From: Chitinophagaceae bacterium 26-R-25
GTDB lineage: Bacteria; Bacteroidota; Bacteroidia; Chitinophagales; Chitinophagaceae
Direction of reading: 5' to 3'
DNA: 64,000 nt
NCBI GenBank assembly: GCA_029906195.1
Contig: JARWSJ010000004.1
Location: 124,001 to 188,000 of the forward strand
Position numbers and translations under genes: made by a program
Shown: positions 9,501 through 16,753 of the stretch, one piece after another
Numbering within the stretch: the first letter of the stretch is position 1
Layout: every line of letters begins with the position of its first letter
Notes under the pieces: generated by a model
Told to the model about the DNA's origin: nothing
Database searches by the model: none
What the model saw: only the letters and a program-made list of their open reading frames with translations

Positions 9501-10217
9501 CTCATCTCCAAGCGCTGTTGTAAGTTGGTTTGTCGCATCGACAAAACCAAGCAGATCCTGCTTTGCAACACCAAGTTTTCCCCCAATTACAGCGATGCCT
9601 CGAAGCTCACTATTGCTAGTTCTTGTATCGAGTTTTTGAAGTTGATCATTTAAGTTCGCTACTTCATCAGCCGTTAAACCGGTAACACGTTGGAGATCAG
9701 CCAACTCGTCACTCAATTTCGCATTGTTTCCAATTGCATTTTTTACACTATTACCAATTGCTGAAATCCCTTGCTGAATAAAATTTCCCACTGCTACACC
9801 AGCAGCCGTTCCTTTGAAATCATCAAGTAGGCCTCTGAATGATTGCCCTGCGCCATTAATGCTGATTCTCATTCTTTCAAACTCTGCCGATACAGTTTGA
9901 AATCGCTGAAACCTGGCAGCGAATTCTGGAGCGTCCTGAGACATGCCTTCCAATTCAGTACGCAAAGCATCAACTTCTCTTCTCACCATAGAAAAAGATG
10001 GCCGTATCCTTCCCGCAACCACATCATTAAGCTGATCCAATTGCCTTTGTGTATCTCCAAGCTGCGTGATCGCTTTAGCCATATCCTTCCCTGCAGCATT
10101 TCCTTTTTCAATGGATTTTTGCAGGGCCTGAATTTTTGCATTCAATCGATCTGCAGTGCTGGCTGCACGGCTATCATCAATAATAATGTTGAGTTGCCTG
10201 TTTACTACTTGACTCAT
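6594..10217 (-). CDS. Phage tail tape-measure protein
   Basis: This is the longest gene of the prophage, about 1207 residues from the ATG at 10217. That start leaves a 1-base gap after the upstream stop; a start further upstream at 10271 would overlap it by 53 bases. The protein sets tail length and is ejected with DNA. Order: N-terminal coiled coil (to about 130), a TP901-type core (about 135-430), long coiled coils (about 470-1000, Lys/Glu/Gln rich), then a hydrophobic Ala-rich segment (about 995-1045) and a beta-rich C-terminus. At roughly 0.15 nm per residue, the accepted rule for tape measures, the tail would be near 180 nm. Confidence 0.9.
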   Translation of the reverse strand: MSQVVNRQLNIIIDDSRAASTADRLNAKIQALQKSIEKGNAAGKDMAKAITQLGDTQRQLDQLNDVVAGRIRPSFSMVRREVDALRTELEGMSQDAPEFAARFQRFQTVSAEFERMRISINGAGQSFRGLLDDFKGTAAGVAVGNFIQQGISAIGNSVKNAIGNNAKLSDELADLQRVTGLTADEVANLNDQLQKLDTRTSNSELRGIAVIGGKLGVAKQDLLGFVDATNQLTTALGDELGNADQVTTELGKIINVYDKGAKVTGDRMLEIGNAIVGLANSGVATGGFLVDFTKRLAGVASTANVTLESSLGLAAGFEELGQTSEVSATAVSQLITKIAQDVPKYAKLAGKEVKEFYNTLNNTPTEALLQLAEGLTKNKNGFSEIAGAFKDADAGGARVISTLGVLGQKADFFRGKIKAAGDQLKETSQITDAYRLKNETFGANLEKIGKNISSWFTGTTLAKGLNAVAKAFSDLTAASKSSSDAFDDRKSEFKKLESQIEPLLSKYEELNNKSNRSVTEQTELKKIIGEIGNILPSAVTQFDKYGNAIAISSQKIHDFIERQRRLIEFDNQKEIDKREAQLSEAIKLQDSIEKALNRRNAKGNIIIDETMQSGGSTGFGGGQTLTREATDAEINKIRDQAAQIAITISTLQDKIKTLKGIPLIEVDPDEQKKLDDAQKKAEELIKKQQLTEEQLKKLLHERKELQDELTKIDRGLQLDDLTNFMKKIGEINFKFDDLVKKAKGYKPLISQANDLRSREIENATTDFLQKGFNKIKIPDLIDLDSVDESLNAIGTRLKSASDKIMKQTQDQQMIDGIKAQDAYNEKIYGLQLQALTSSGKKQLEAKKALLEEERKVAIEASRKGSNEIDLINAEFDQKQEDLDRQHLTERLQLVINYASQVANIYSQISQNQITQLENQLSNEQSINEQRKSSYQKQLDQKLISQKQYDQKVLAADQAFKTKQAEIKRKEFEKNQEAAEIQAIISGAQAAVNALATPGVPYPVALAFALAAGVFAAAQIGIIENQDPPSFGKGTGSLLQGPSHQSKHKGMPVKNPETNQTVAYVEGGEGIINKHTMADKNRYSVSGTPSQIASALNSYHGGVNWESGATLQPKWLSTSPLQINIPRVTGSMQKVGWYASGGVFAASTQNAQVSAASNQNNQMIEQNTSVMLMLYNRLNEPIIANVVYGQYEAKATRINEIRNNGMIS

Positions 10218-10218
10218 A

Positions 10219-10602
10219 CTATCGAATTGTAAGGCTGTTAAGAATTGCGCTGCCGATATCTTCGGCAACAATGTCTGCGAGTTGTTCTATGCGGTGATCT
10301 ATAACGGGATTGAACCATTCCTTTGGCTGTCTGCCGGTCTGGCCAACTCTTGAAATAGGAGTGCCGCGGCCAACACCTTTATGCACAAAAATCAAATGAC
10401 GAGGGAATTTGAAAGAGATGCGATTTACAATGCCGTTACGCTGGTAGAGCCTATCAGAAAGAGATTGTACTGCCGCCCTGGGGCTTTGACTATTAAAGCG
10501 GTGTTTTATTCCCAGCTTGAGCAACTCTGCAACAAGTAAATCCCGGGTGGTGTCACTCCAGGATTCCATTTTATTATTTGCTGAAGAATAGTCTACTGCC
10601 AT
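10219..10602 (-). CDS. Neck/tail-completion-like protein
   Basis: The 127-residue protein begins MAVDYSSANNKMESW and directly precedes the tape-measure gene. The motif KEWFNPVIDHRIEQLADIVAE near the C-terminus, after a basic RLYQRNGIVNRISF region, resembles the end of small HK97-gp10-type neck or tail completion proteins. It is the first gene of the tape-measure unit and its ATG is 32 nt after a CTGTCCTTT box. Assignment is by position and pattern only. Confidence 0.55.
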   Translation of the reverse strand: MAVDYSSANNKMESWSDTTRDLLVAELLKLGIKHRFNSQSPRAAVQSLSDRLYQRNGIVNRISFKFPRHLIFVHKGVGRGTPISRVGQTGRQPKEWFNPVIDHRIEQLADIVAEDIGSAILNSLTIR

Positions 10603-10643
10603 GCTACAAAATTTGTGTTACATGGCAGTAGAAAAAAGGACAG
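10603..10643 (-). promoter_or_regulatory. Phage CTGTCCTTT upstream element (copy 2)
   Basis: Minus-strand CTGTCCTTT (10643-10635) lies 32 nt before the ATG at 10602. Apart from the box and the T/C-rich tail, this copy differs from the others, but it has a short inverted repeat (TACAAAATTTGTG region) just before the ATG. The conserved box and exact distance suggest a shared control signal. Confidence 0.55.
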
Positions 10644-10649
10644 GAACAG

Positions 10650-10856
10650 TTACTTCAACTTTAACCTGTTATAATTTTCTTTCATTAATTGTTCTGCTAC
10701 ATCAGGCGTAATGGAGCTGAATTTTCCATACCATTTTTTCTGTGGCACACGCGCCTGAAAATCTTTTTTAACCCCAACGGGAATGTACTTTTCAGCAACC
10801 TCTGGATTTGTAAATTCAAATGGAGGACTTACTTCTGATGACAATTGTTTTGCCAT
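10650..10856 (-). CDS. Small phage protein (68 aa)
   Basis: This 68-residue basic protein (MAKQLSSEVSPPFEF...) lies between the tail-tube-like gene and the tape-measure unit, where many siphophages encode tail assembly chaperones or small head-tail proteins. It ends in an amphipathic helix (PDVAEQLMKENYNRLKLK). No family recognised. It has clear spacers on both sides. Confidence 0.55.
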   Translation of the reverse strand: MAKQLSSEVSPPFEFTNPEVAEKYIPVGVKKDFQARVPQKKWYGKFSSITPDVAEQLMKENYNRLKLK

Positions 10857-10938
10857 AGTGATTTACGTTTTATTGTTTACAAAACATGGCGCTTGCGGCG
10901 CCATGTAATTACTACTAACTATCAACACCCATGAAAAA

Positions 10939-11490
10939 TTACGCGTCAGGTAATTTGGTAACAGTGCCGTTGTAAAAGAATTTGTCAGAGCTCTCTACCA
11001 CAAATTCATATTCTTTAAAGCCACCGTTACCTTTGTTTCCACCACGGAAAGCAAAGCTGTTAAGATTTGCAGGCGTACACTTGCCACCTATTTGTATGTA
11101 TTCGTCTTTCCCGCACTCTGGGGAATTGAATAATACAACGAAATCTTCATTCAATGCTTGTAGCACCCATTCCAGGATCTCCGGGCTATCACCCTTCACA
11201 ATGCATTTGTATTTGAATGTAGGTACCTGTCCGCCGGCTTCGCCTTGAGCATCGCCAGTAGGATCAATACTTTTCGCTTTACATTGGAGAGAAAAGAATC
11301 CTCCACCCTCTGGGAATGCATGTGCGGTAGTGATTTTTACACTATCGCCTGGAGCTGCCCATGGTGAAGTTGGCGTAGCTATGGTTTCAAAATCTGCAAC
11401 GCGTGCAAACAAAACCACATCGGAATGCCCTGGCTTTTTATCGGCATCGGCGATCACTTGCGGCGTGATGTTTCCAAAACTGAAAGGCAT
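10939..11490 (-). CDS. Putative major tail tube protein
   Basis: The 183-residue beta-rich protein lies between the capsid genes and the tape-measure unit, the usual place of the tail tube gene. It has alternating short beta strands, an Asp/Gly-rich loop region and no transmembrane segment. A stretch KYKCIVKGDSPEILEW (about 95-110) has the strand pattern of tube folds. There is no catalytic motif. Called from position, size and fold impression. Confidence 0.5.
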   Translation of the reverse strand: MPFSFGNITPQVIADADKKPGHSDVVLFARVADFETIATPTSPWAAPGDSVKITTAHAFPEGGGFFSLQCKAKSIDPTGDAQGEAGGQVPTFKYKCIVKGDSPEILEWVLQALNEDFVVLFNSPECGKDEYIQIGGKCTPANLNSFAFRGGNKGNGGFKEYEFVVESSDKFFYNGTVTKLPDA

Positions 11491-11554
11491 ATTTAAAAAG
11501 TTTAAGAATTAATAATTGATTTGAATAAGTATGCTGTTCTGTGAAATGGATTTA

Positions 11555-11944
11555 CTACTCTGCAGATTTAACGAGCTCGCTTTCGTTAGCAACTAACCAT
11601 TCTTTAATGGTTTTTTTGCCAAGTTTATCGTGTTTTTCATCATCTACGAGGGCTTCCTGTGCAGTTACTGCACCAATACCAGGAACAATCATTTTGGCAG
11701 CAGCAAACTTGTATTTTGCTTTACCCACGCTGAACGTTTCCGTCGGTATTTTGGGCTCATCATCCTTTTTTTCCTCCGGCCCGCTTGCAGCCAAACCAGT
11801 GAGCTGCTTTTTAAGACCCTCATTTTCTTTTTTGAGATCCTCATTTTGTGTCTGCAGATCTCCGATCGTTTTTGCCTGATCTTCTTGTGTCTTTTTAATC
11901 CCATCCAGTTGCGCTTGCAACTCTTTTGAAATTTCCTCTGCCAT
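11555..11944 (-). CDS. Coiled-coil phage protein next to capsid gene
   Basis: The 129-residue protein has a long coiled coil (about residues 6-48, heptads of Gln/Leu/Lys/Glu), a Pro/acidic linker, and a C-terminal folded part (about 63-129, KYKFAAAKMIVPGIGAVTAQEALVDD). It follows the major capsid gene. A scaffold, head decoration or fibre-like role is possible. It shares a coiled-coil-then-domain plan with the gene at 13042-13467. Confidence 0.55.
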   Translation of the reverse strand: MAEEISKELQAQLDGIKKTQEDQAKTIGDLQTQNEDLKKENEGLKKQLTGLAASGPEEKKDDEPKIPTETFSVGKAKYKFAAAKMIVPGIGAVTAQEALVDDEKHDKLGKKTIKEWLVANESELVKSAE

Positions 11945-12025
11945 AAAAAATTATTTTGAAATGGTGGCCGCTTTCGCGGCTCACCGGTTAATCAATATTA
12001 TTTACTCTTTGAGTGACGAATTGCG

Positions 12026-12982
12026 TTAGGCCTGATCGCTTACGAACACAGCGGGAGGATACAAGAAGCCAAGCACTTCCCACCAGTCTGTATAGATATC
12101 AACCAAGCGAGGGCTATGGTTAACAATAAGAGAGTTGTTCATGTTCTGAGCTTTGCGCAAAGGACGGATCCTGTTGCTCGCAAACGTTGCCCATAACTTG
12201 TTGCTGCCACTCATTGATGGCAACGCTTGTACTTTGATGTTCGGAAAATCTGCAAGACGCCACAGGTCGGTATCTTGGCCCCAGTTTGCATTGTACTTTG
12301 CGCGTTTACCTTTTCTGTATTTCAACTCAAGGGCAGGGCTCATGAATATGTAATCAATCTTTGCGCGATATAGATCCGGTATGGAGGCGACGAACGTTTC
12401 GACATACGTGCAGAAATCTTCGTCAGTTGCTGGAATGGCTCCCATCGTGATCGGCGTGATGAGGCCTCCTGTCACATAATTTGCAATTTGCTTTTTGATA
12501 CCGTTCATAGCGGTACCAGCAGCACCTGCAGTACCAGCTGTTGGAGCTGCAAATACACCAGCATAAGCTTCATTCAATTCGTAATCTTCCTGGGCTTTTG
12601 GAATAACGTGCTCTTCAAGCAGCCAACGAACAAACGGCCATTGTGATCGGTCTATGCCATCCCCTTCCAGGAAGCCAAGCCATGAATCCACAATCTCATC
12701 AGGATATTCCTGCTTGTCAATTTTTAAATTGAAAAGATCGATTGGGTTTGCTTTAGCTGTGAAAGTACCGATTGGTGTAAACTGCTTTTGGAATGGTTGC
12801 AATACGCGATCAAGATCTCCGCTGCCCACACGGTACTGCGTATTTTTTGTAGGACGAGCCTGAAAGAAACTGGCTGTTACGCTTGGTTGGTACAGTTTCT
12901 TATACAGGTCCTGCGTTGATTGACCCCCATCGATATAATAACTGCCATACTGCGTGATTATATCCGAAACAACTATAGACAT
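12026..12982 (-). CDS. Putative major capsid protein
   Basis: This 318-residue protein is the best candidate for the capsid subunit. It lies downstream of a protease and a coiled-coil gene and is followed by tail genes. Late in the sequence (about 215-270) the pattern FMSPALELKYRKGKRAKY, FPNIKVQALPSM and NKLWATFASN matches what is commonly seen in HK97-fold capsid proteins of Bacteroidota phages. An Ala/Gly/Thr-rich segment (about 145-165) may be a flexible loop. It starts at MSIVVSDIITQYG after a 59-base spacer. Confident of a virion protein, less so of the exact fold. Confidence 0.65.
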   Translation of the reverse strand: MSIVVSDIITQYGSYYIDGGQSTQDLYKKLYQPSVTASFFQARPTKNTQYRVGSGDLDRVLQPFQKQFTPIGTFTAKANPIDLFNLKIDKQEYPDEIVDSWLGFLEGDGIDRSQWPFVRWLLEEHVIPKAQEDYELNEAYAGVFAAPTAGTAGAAGTAMNGIKKQIANYVTGGLITPITMGAIPATDEDFCTYVETFVASIPDLYRAKIDYIFMSPALELKYRKGKRAKYNANWGQDTDLWRLADFPNIKVQALPSMSGSNKLWATFASNRIRPLRKAQNMNNSLIVNHSPRLVDIYTDWWEVLGFLYPPAVFVSDQA

Positions 12983-13041
12983 CGTGTTTAAATTTTAACG
13001 GTTAAAAAGAATATTGTTTTTAAAAAGCTGTTTGTGGAATA

Positions 13042-13467
13042 CTAATAGCGCCCTACACCCAAATCCTCTGCATATGAATCAAAGGAATCTTTCTTTGTTG
13101 CGTGCGTTTTGTTTTTGTCTTCGCCTACGACAGTTTGCTGACCAGATTTTGTTTTGCCGCCGTATTCTTCAACAAGTTGATTCGCCGTTGCGAGGTCCGC
13201 AGTCAGTGTGTCCACCTGTGTTTGCAGTGTTGAGGCCGCTTGCTCAGCAGTTTCACGAGCAGTATTTGCAGCAGCTAATTGTTGAGTAAGGTTGCCGATC
13301 TGCGTTTGTGCTTCCGAAGCACTGTTTTCTGAATCGGTTATATTCTGCTCTAAAGCATTTACATGCTCTTCAGAAAGTAGGAATCCTGCTTCGTTAACGG
13401 TATCGCCAGCAGCTACCACTGTAAAGGCTTCTGCATTTGCGACTGTTAATACTTTTGGGAAAGCCAT
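13042..13467 (-). CDS. Coiled-coil protein, likely capsid scaffold
   Basis: The 141-residue acidic protein has a coiled coil from about residue 35 to 100 (Ala/Glu/Gln/Thr heptads) and a short C-terminus with charged residues. It stands between the S49 protease and the major capsid gene, where phages carry the scaffold that the protease removes. Its N-terminus (MAFPKVLTVANAEAF...) is a small beta segment that may cap the capsid subunit. Scaffold is inferred from position and coiled coil. Confidence 0.55.
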   Translation of the reverse strand: MAFPKVLTVANAEAFTVVAAGDTVNEAGFLLSEEHVNALEQNITDSENSASEAQTQIGNLTQQLAAANTARETAEQAASTLQTQVDTLTADLATANQLVEEYGGKTKSGQQTVVGEDKNKTHATKKDSFDSYAEDLGVGRY

Positions 13468-13481
13468 ATTAAAATTGAATT

Positions 13482-14354
13482 TTAGTTTATGAGTTGATTC
13501 ATTCTTGCGATCACCTGGTCAAAGCTTTTGATACCATCAATCAGCCCGATTTTTTGAGCATCTTTCGCATAGAACATCTTGCCAGTGCTCCACACATCGC
13601 TCGTCAATTTCCCTGCACGGTTCTTCTTCACGGTGTTAATGAACTGCTGTGCCAATACACTCAGGTCTTCTTTAATTGCAGTGTCATCGCCATTGATCGC
13701 ATCCTTATAATCTTTGTTCTTGTCAGTGGATTGTGGAGCGTATATGTCCATTACCGGTAGCTTAAAATATTCCTGGTAATGAGCATTCCAGTCTGCAATG
13801 GTGGTGTATACTCCTATGCTGCCTACTTGGTCAGTCGGTTGCGTAACATACACCTCTGTTCCGGAGCTTGCGATCCAGTAGCCGGCACTTGCTGCCATGC
13901 CATCGTTGATGAGACTGATAACTGGTTTGCGTTGCTTTACTCTACTGATCGTATCAGAAAGTAAAGCTGTTCCATCCGCTTGTCCGCCAGGAGAATCAAT
14001 GTCGATTATGATACCGGAAACATTGCCCGCATTGCCCAGTTTTGACATGATTGCGGCATACTCCGTCATGCCATAGGAACACATGTCACCATATTTGAGC
14101 ATTGGCCCGGCCATGGTGACAACGGCAATACTATTATCCGGAAGGTTGTTAATGTTGGAGTAAGGCTGAACGCTGTAAGCAGCACCAGCATAAGAGATCA
14201 TCGGTTGTGGTTCCAGATCGGAGTTCTTTTCTTCGCCAAAATCAACAGCTTCTCCTTGCATTAATCGAATTGCCATTGGGACGTTAGCGCCCGCATAGCT
14301 TTTATCGATCAACCATCTCCCACGAAGAATTGCAGAAACCGTTTTGAAACTCAT
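13482..14354 (-). CDS. S49-family capsid maturation protease
   Basis: This 290-residue serine peptidase is of SppA/ClpP fold. The nucleophile is probably Ser156 in DGMAASAGYW, with IDIDSPGGQADG (about 118-129) forming the oxyanion/strand region; a Lys in STDKNKDYKDA (about 210-218) is the likely general base. In phages such proteases cleave the scaffold and capsid precursor during head maturation. It is the first gene of the head unit, after a terminator and with its ATG 32 nt downstream of a CTGTCCTTT box. There is no signal peptide, unlike the host SppA. Confidence 0.85.
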   Translation of the reverse strand: MSFKTVSAILRGRWLIDKSYAGANVPMAIRLMQGEAVDFGEEKNSDLEPQPMISYAGAAYSVQPYSNINNLPDNSIAVVTMAGPMLKYGDMCSYGMTEYAAIMSKLGNAGNVSGIIIDIDSPGGQADGTALLSDTISRVKQRKPVISLINDGMAASAGYWIASSGTEVYVTQPTDQVGSIGVYTTIADWNAHYQEYFKLPVMDIYAPQSTDKNKDYKDAINGDDTAIKEDLSVLAQQFINTVKKNRAGKLTSDVWSTGKMFYAKDAQKIGLIDGIKSFDQVIARMNQLIN

Positions 14355-14395
14355 GACACAAACTTATTATGACACGTAAAGGAGGGAAAGGACAG
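14355..14395 (-). promoter_or_regulatory. Phage CTGTCCTTT upstream element (copy 3)
   Basis: Minus-strand CTGTCCTTT (14395-14387) lies 32 nt before the ATG at 14354. A C/T-rich tract follows, then a direct repeat of GTGTC around an AT core, ending at the ATG. Since a terminator (14410-14435) lies just upstream, this must contain or adjoin the promoter of the head operon. Confidence 0.6.
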
Positions 14396-14409
14396 TGAAG
14401 TGTTTAAAC

Positions 14410-14435
14410 AAAAAGCCCCGCTTTAATTGCGGGGC
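14410..14435 (-). terminator. Rho-independent terminator after cargo gene
   Basis: GCCCCGC (14415-14421), a 7-nt loop and GCGGGGC (14429-14435), followed on the minus strand by a T run. It ends the secreted-protein gene at 14459 and isolates it from the head operon. Confidence 0.85.
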
Positions 14436-14458
14436 ATTGATATCGGTTGTTAATACTT

Positions 14459-15274
14459 TCAATTTGAGGGAGAGAATAATTTGTTATAATCATCCGGATC
14501 TGTAACTAGTATGGTTTTTATTTTCTGTGGATCAGTGACAGAGTAGAGTGAACCATCCATATATTGAATTCGAACTGAGATAAGTTTATATTTCGATACG
14601 ATTTTGGAAGCATACAAAACAGAAAACGAATATTCTCCAAAGTCCATAGGCGCTATTGGCCCGACGCATTGAACTTCTTTAGCACCGGCAACAACGTCAT
14701 TTACTGGATTATAAGGAACGACTTTAACCCACAAGTATTTAATTGTTTTTTTTATGTCTGCATTAAATATGGTAATGCCCAATCCTGCATAATAAGCGCC
14801 ATTTTCTTCTAATCGTGTAATTACAATCTTTTGTGATAATACTTTATTTCGAAACTTAGCAGCTTCTAATTTGTTTTTCAAAACTCGTATGGAATCAGTC
14901 AATTTATTATATTCACCAACTGCTGTTGACAGTTTAACAACATGGTTAATATAACTTGTATCAGTAGTTCGTAAGAACTTTTGATCGTTTGAATCAACCA
15001 TTACGGCTCCATACCTTAGATATCCGATCGAATCTTTATACAGCGCAGTATACCATCCTGTTTTTATAAAATCTCCTGTTTCTTCATATTTCAGCAAAAT
15101 GACTGGTTCGTTACTTGGAATTGATGAATGAAAAATTTCATTCTGATATGATCCATATTGATCTTTTATTCGATATAAATATGCCGGAGGAAGAGGATTC
15201 CCTTTAATAATTTTAACTCCCTGTGAGAACGAAACGAATGGTAATAGTAAAAGAGAGATTAATAATTTTTTCAT
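14459..15274 (-). CDS. Secreted protein, terminator-flanked prophage cargo (moron)
   Basis: Start chosen at the ATG at 15274 because it opens a clear signal peptide (MKKLLISLLLLPFVSFSQG); upstream codons in frame run into a terminator. About 271 residues are exported, with a coiled-coil-like segment about residues 120-150 and a beta-rich C-terminal half. No virion role is likely for a signal-peptide protein. It lies between two minus-strand terminators (15311-15333 and 14410-14435) and is therefore transcribed on its own. Similar stand-alone secreted genes in prophages are often lysogenic conversion genes. Function is unknown. Confidence 0.7.
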   Translation of the reverse strand: MKKLLISLLLLPFVSFSQGVKIIKGNPLPPAYLYRIKDQYGSYQNEIFHSSIPSNEPVILLKYEETGDFIKTGWYTALYKDSIGYLRYGAVMVDSNDQKFLRTTDTSYINHVVKLSTAVGEYNKLTDSIRVLKNKLEAAKFRNKVLSQKIVITRLEENGAYYAGLGITIFNADIKKTIKYLWVKVVPYNPVNDVVAGAKEVQCVGPIAPMDFGEYSFSVLYASKIVSKYKLISVRIQYMDGSLYSVTDPQKIKTILVTDPDDYNKLFSPSN

Positions 15275-15310
15275 TGTTAAGAGTTTGGGGGACTCAATAA
15301 TAACGAAAAA

Positions 15311-15333
15311 AAATAGCCCTGCAAAAGCAGGGC
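15311..15333 (-). terminator. Rho-independent terminator upstream of cargo gene
   Basis: GCCCTGC (15316-15322), AAAA loop, GCAGGGC (15327-15333), then T8 on the minus strand. It ends transcription from the gene at 15452-15772. Confidence 0.8.
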
Positions 15334-15451
15334 CAATTGTCTTAATTCTTATCAATCTCTAAATAACTGAAGCTTTTTAAGATCATCTGCAATGATAGGA
15401 GGAATTCATAATGTTCCATTGCACTGAGCTTTTCTTCATCTCTTTCGGTGG

Positions 15452-15772
15452 TTAACGTTTGCCTAGCATGATATGTGTCCATGAAATTTCCGGATGCTCA
15501 CGAGCATAGATTTCGATTTCAAGTATTCTGATAATGTGGTTGAATACTTCAGGCTCAAATTTTCCTGAAACGTCACGCCATTCAAGCTCTCTGCTCAAGT
15601 TATGCTGCCTGCGAAGTGCCGGCCGGTTATTTGCTAGGATAGCTTCCTTTCTGCCGCCAATCAATCTGAAATGCTCTTCATCTGCAGAAAGCATCGTCTG
15701 CTCCACCCACATGGGATAGTATTTTGCCTTTATTATCACAGTGGTTTTGAATGGGTTCAACCGCAGATCCAT
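15452..15772 (-). CDS. Small phage protein between terminators
   Basis: This 106-residue basic protein (MDLRLNPFKTTVIIKAKYYP...) contains an Arg-rich centre (about 40-70) and an acidic helix toward the end. It sits between terminators at 15821-15840 (upstream) and 15311-15333 (downstream), so it needs its own promoter. It has no signal peptide. The family is unknown; a small regulatory or DNA-linked role is possible because of its charge. Confidence 0.55.
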   Translation of the reverse strand: MDLRLNPFKTTVIIKAKYYPMWVEQTMLSADEEHFRLIGGRKEAILANNRPALRRQHNLSRELEWRDVSGKFEPEVFNHIIRILEIEIYAREHPEISWTHIMLGKR

Positions 15773-15811
15773 GCTTTCCTTTTTGCTAAATTATTTAGTT
15801 TTATTAACAAT

Positions 15812-15840
15812 AAAAAAAAAAGCCAGGTGCATACCTGGCT
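15812..15840 (-). terminator. Rho-independent terminator after lysis-region hydrolase
   Basis: AGCCAGGT (15821-15828), GCAT loop, ACCTGGCT (15833-15840); the T run is read on the minus strand from 15820-15812. It ends the long fibre-lysis operon after the alpha/beta hydrolase gene. Confidence 0.85.
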
Positions 15841-15863
15841 ACAAAGTCAATGAAATAAAATAG

Positions 15864-16727
15864 TTAAATCAGTTCGACGGATCCATCAGAATAAACATTA
15901 ATTACTTTGACGATTGTTTTTTCGGTTACCGGCGGCTGTTCAGCAACCGGAGGAATAACAATCGGTGATGTATCCACACCTGTCCATCCATCAAGCACTG
16001 ATAAATAAATGTTTTTACTTTTCTCCGCAAGCGGACTCCAGGCTATGTCCCAAACGTCATTCCCGTGGGTTCCATTTTGGATTGTATCAAGTGTTGCCAC
16101 GCATCCATTGAGCGTTAATCCCTTCACCATATCAGGTACTGGCCAATATGCGCAGCATCCTTGAGAATCTGCGGTGCCATGGATAAAATGATATATGCCT
16201 CCCTTCGCACGCTGGTAAGTTGCAGCATTTGGAAATGTTGCTGGTATCGATGCAATCCAGACATTTTTAATTTTCAAGCCATTTACAGCTGCTTCAAAAC
16301 TTGTCTGCGAATTATCCCAGGTTCTTATTGTCCACACATCTGCTGCGCCTTGGCTTAGGCCGATTAATCCAACAAATTTGTATTGCCCATTTTCATCTGT
16401 GGTGAGATCCACTTTGTAGTTGGCAACCATATAATTCCAAACCGCATTGAATAAGTTTGGTTTATTGATAGCGCCGGAAGTAGGGCTCTGTACAATAACA
16501 TTGATAACTTTTTCTGCAGCGGTACCGGCAATCTTTCCATTAGCAACTTGTCTGCCAAAGCCAGTATTTAATAGCAAATTCAAATCGGTTCCAACTTCTC
16601 CATTCCCGCAGAAATGGAAAATCAAAGGATACTTTTTCGTTGTATCGTAATTGGCCGGTAAGAGCAAAAGTCCTTGTAAAGTGGCATTGAATTTTACTGG
16701 TTGCAGGCCATAATATTGATTACTCAT
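15864..16727 (-). CDS. Phage-borne alpha/beta hydrolase (esterase-like)
   Basis: About 287 residues from the ATG at 16727 (MSNQYYGLQPVKF); a start further upstream would run into the endolysin gene. The nucleophile elbow GLSQGAA (about 125-131) is classic for alpha/beta hydrolases; HGTADSQG and GTHGNDVWD later supply the likely Asp and His. The beginning resembles the polyhydroxyalkanoate-depolymerase/prolyl-oligopeptidase-type esterase pattern (LLPANYDTTKKYPLIFHFCG). The C-terminus has a Pro/Val/Thr-rich linker and a small beta end. In a phage it would act on host polysaccharide or lipids, or be cargo. Substrate is unknown. Confidence 0.7.
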   Translation of the reverse strand: MSNQYYGLQPVKFNATLQGLLLLPANYDTTKKYPLIFHFCGNGEVGTDLNLLLNTGFGRQVANGKIAGTAAEKVINVIVQSPTSGAINKPNLFNAVWNYMVANYKVDLTTDENGQYKFVGLIGLSQGAADVWTIRTWDNSQTSFEAAVNGLKIKNVWIASIPATFPNAATYQRAKGGIYHFIHGTADSQGCCAYWPVPDMVKGLTLNGCVATLDTIQNGTHGNDVWDIAWSPLAEKSKNIYLSVLDGWTGVDTSPIVIPPVAEQPPVTEKTIVKVINVYSDGSVELI

Positions 16728-16753
16728 TTTAAAAATTTTGTTGTTGAAGATTG

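Noticed and set aside
11630-11929. Hydrophobic plus-strand open frame opposite the coiled-coil phage gene
   Set aside because: Complement of Lys/Glu codons gives Phe/Leu-rich shadows; no independent support.
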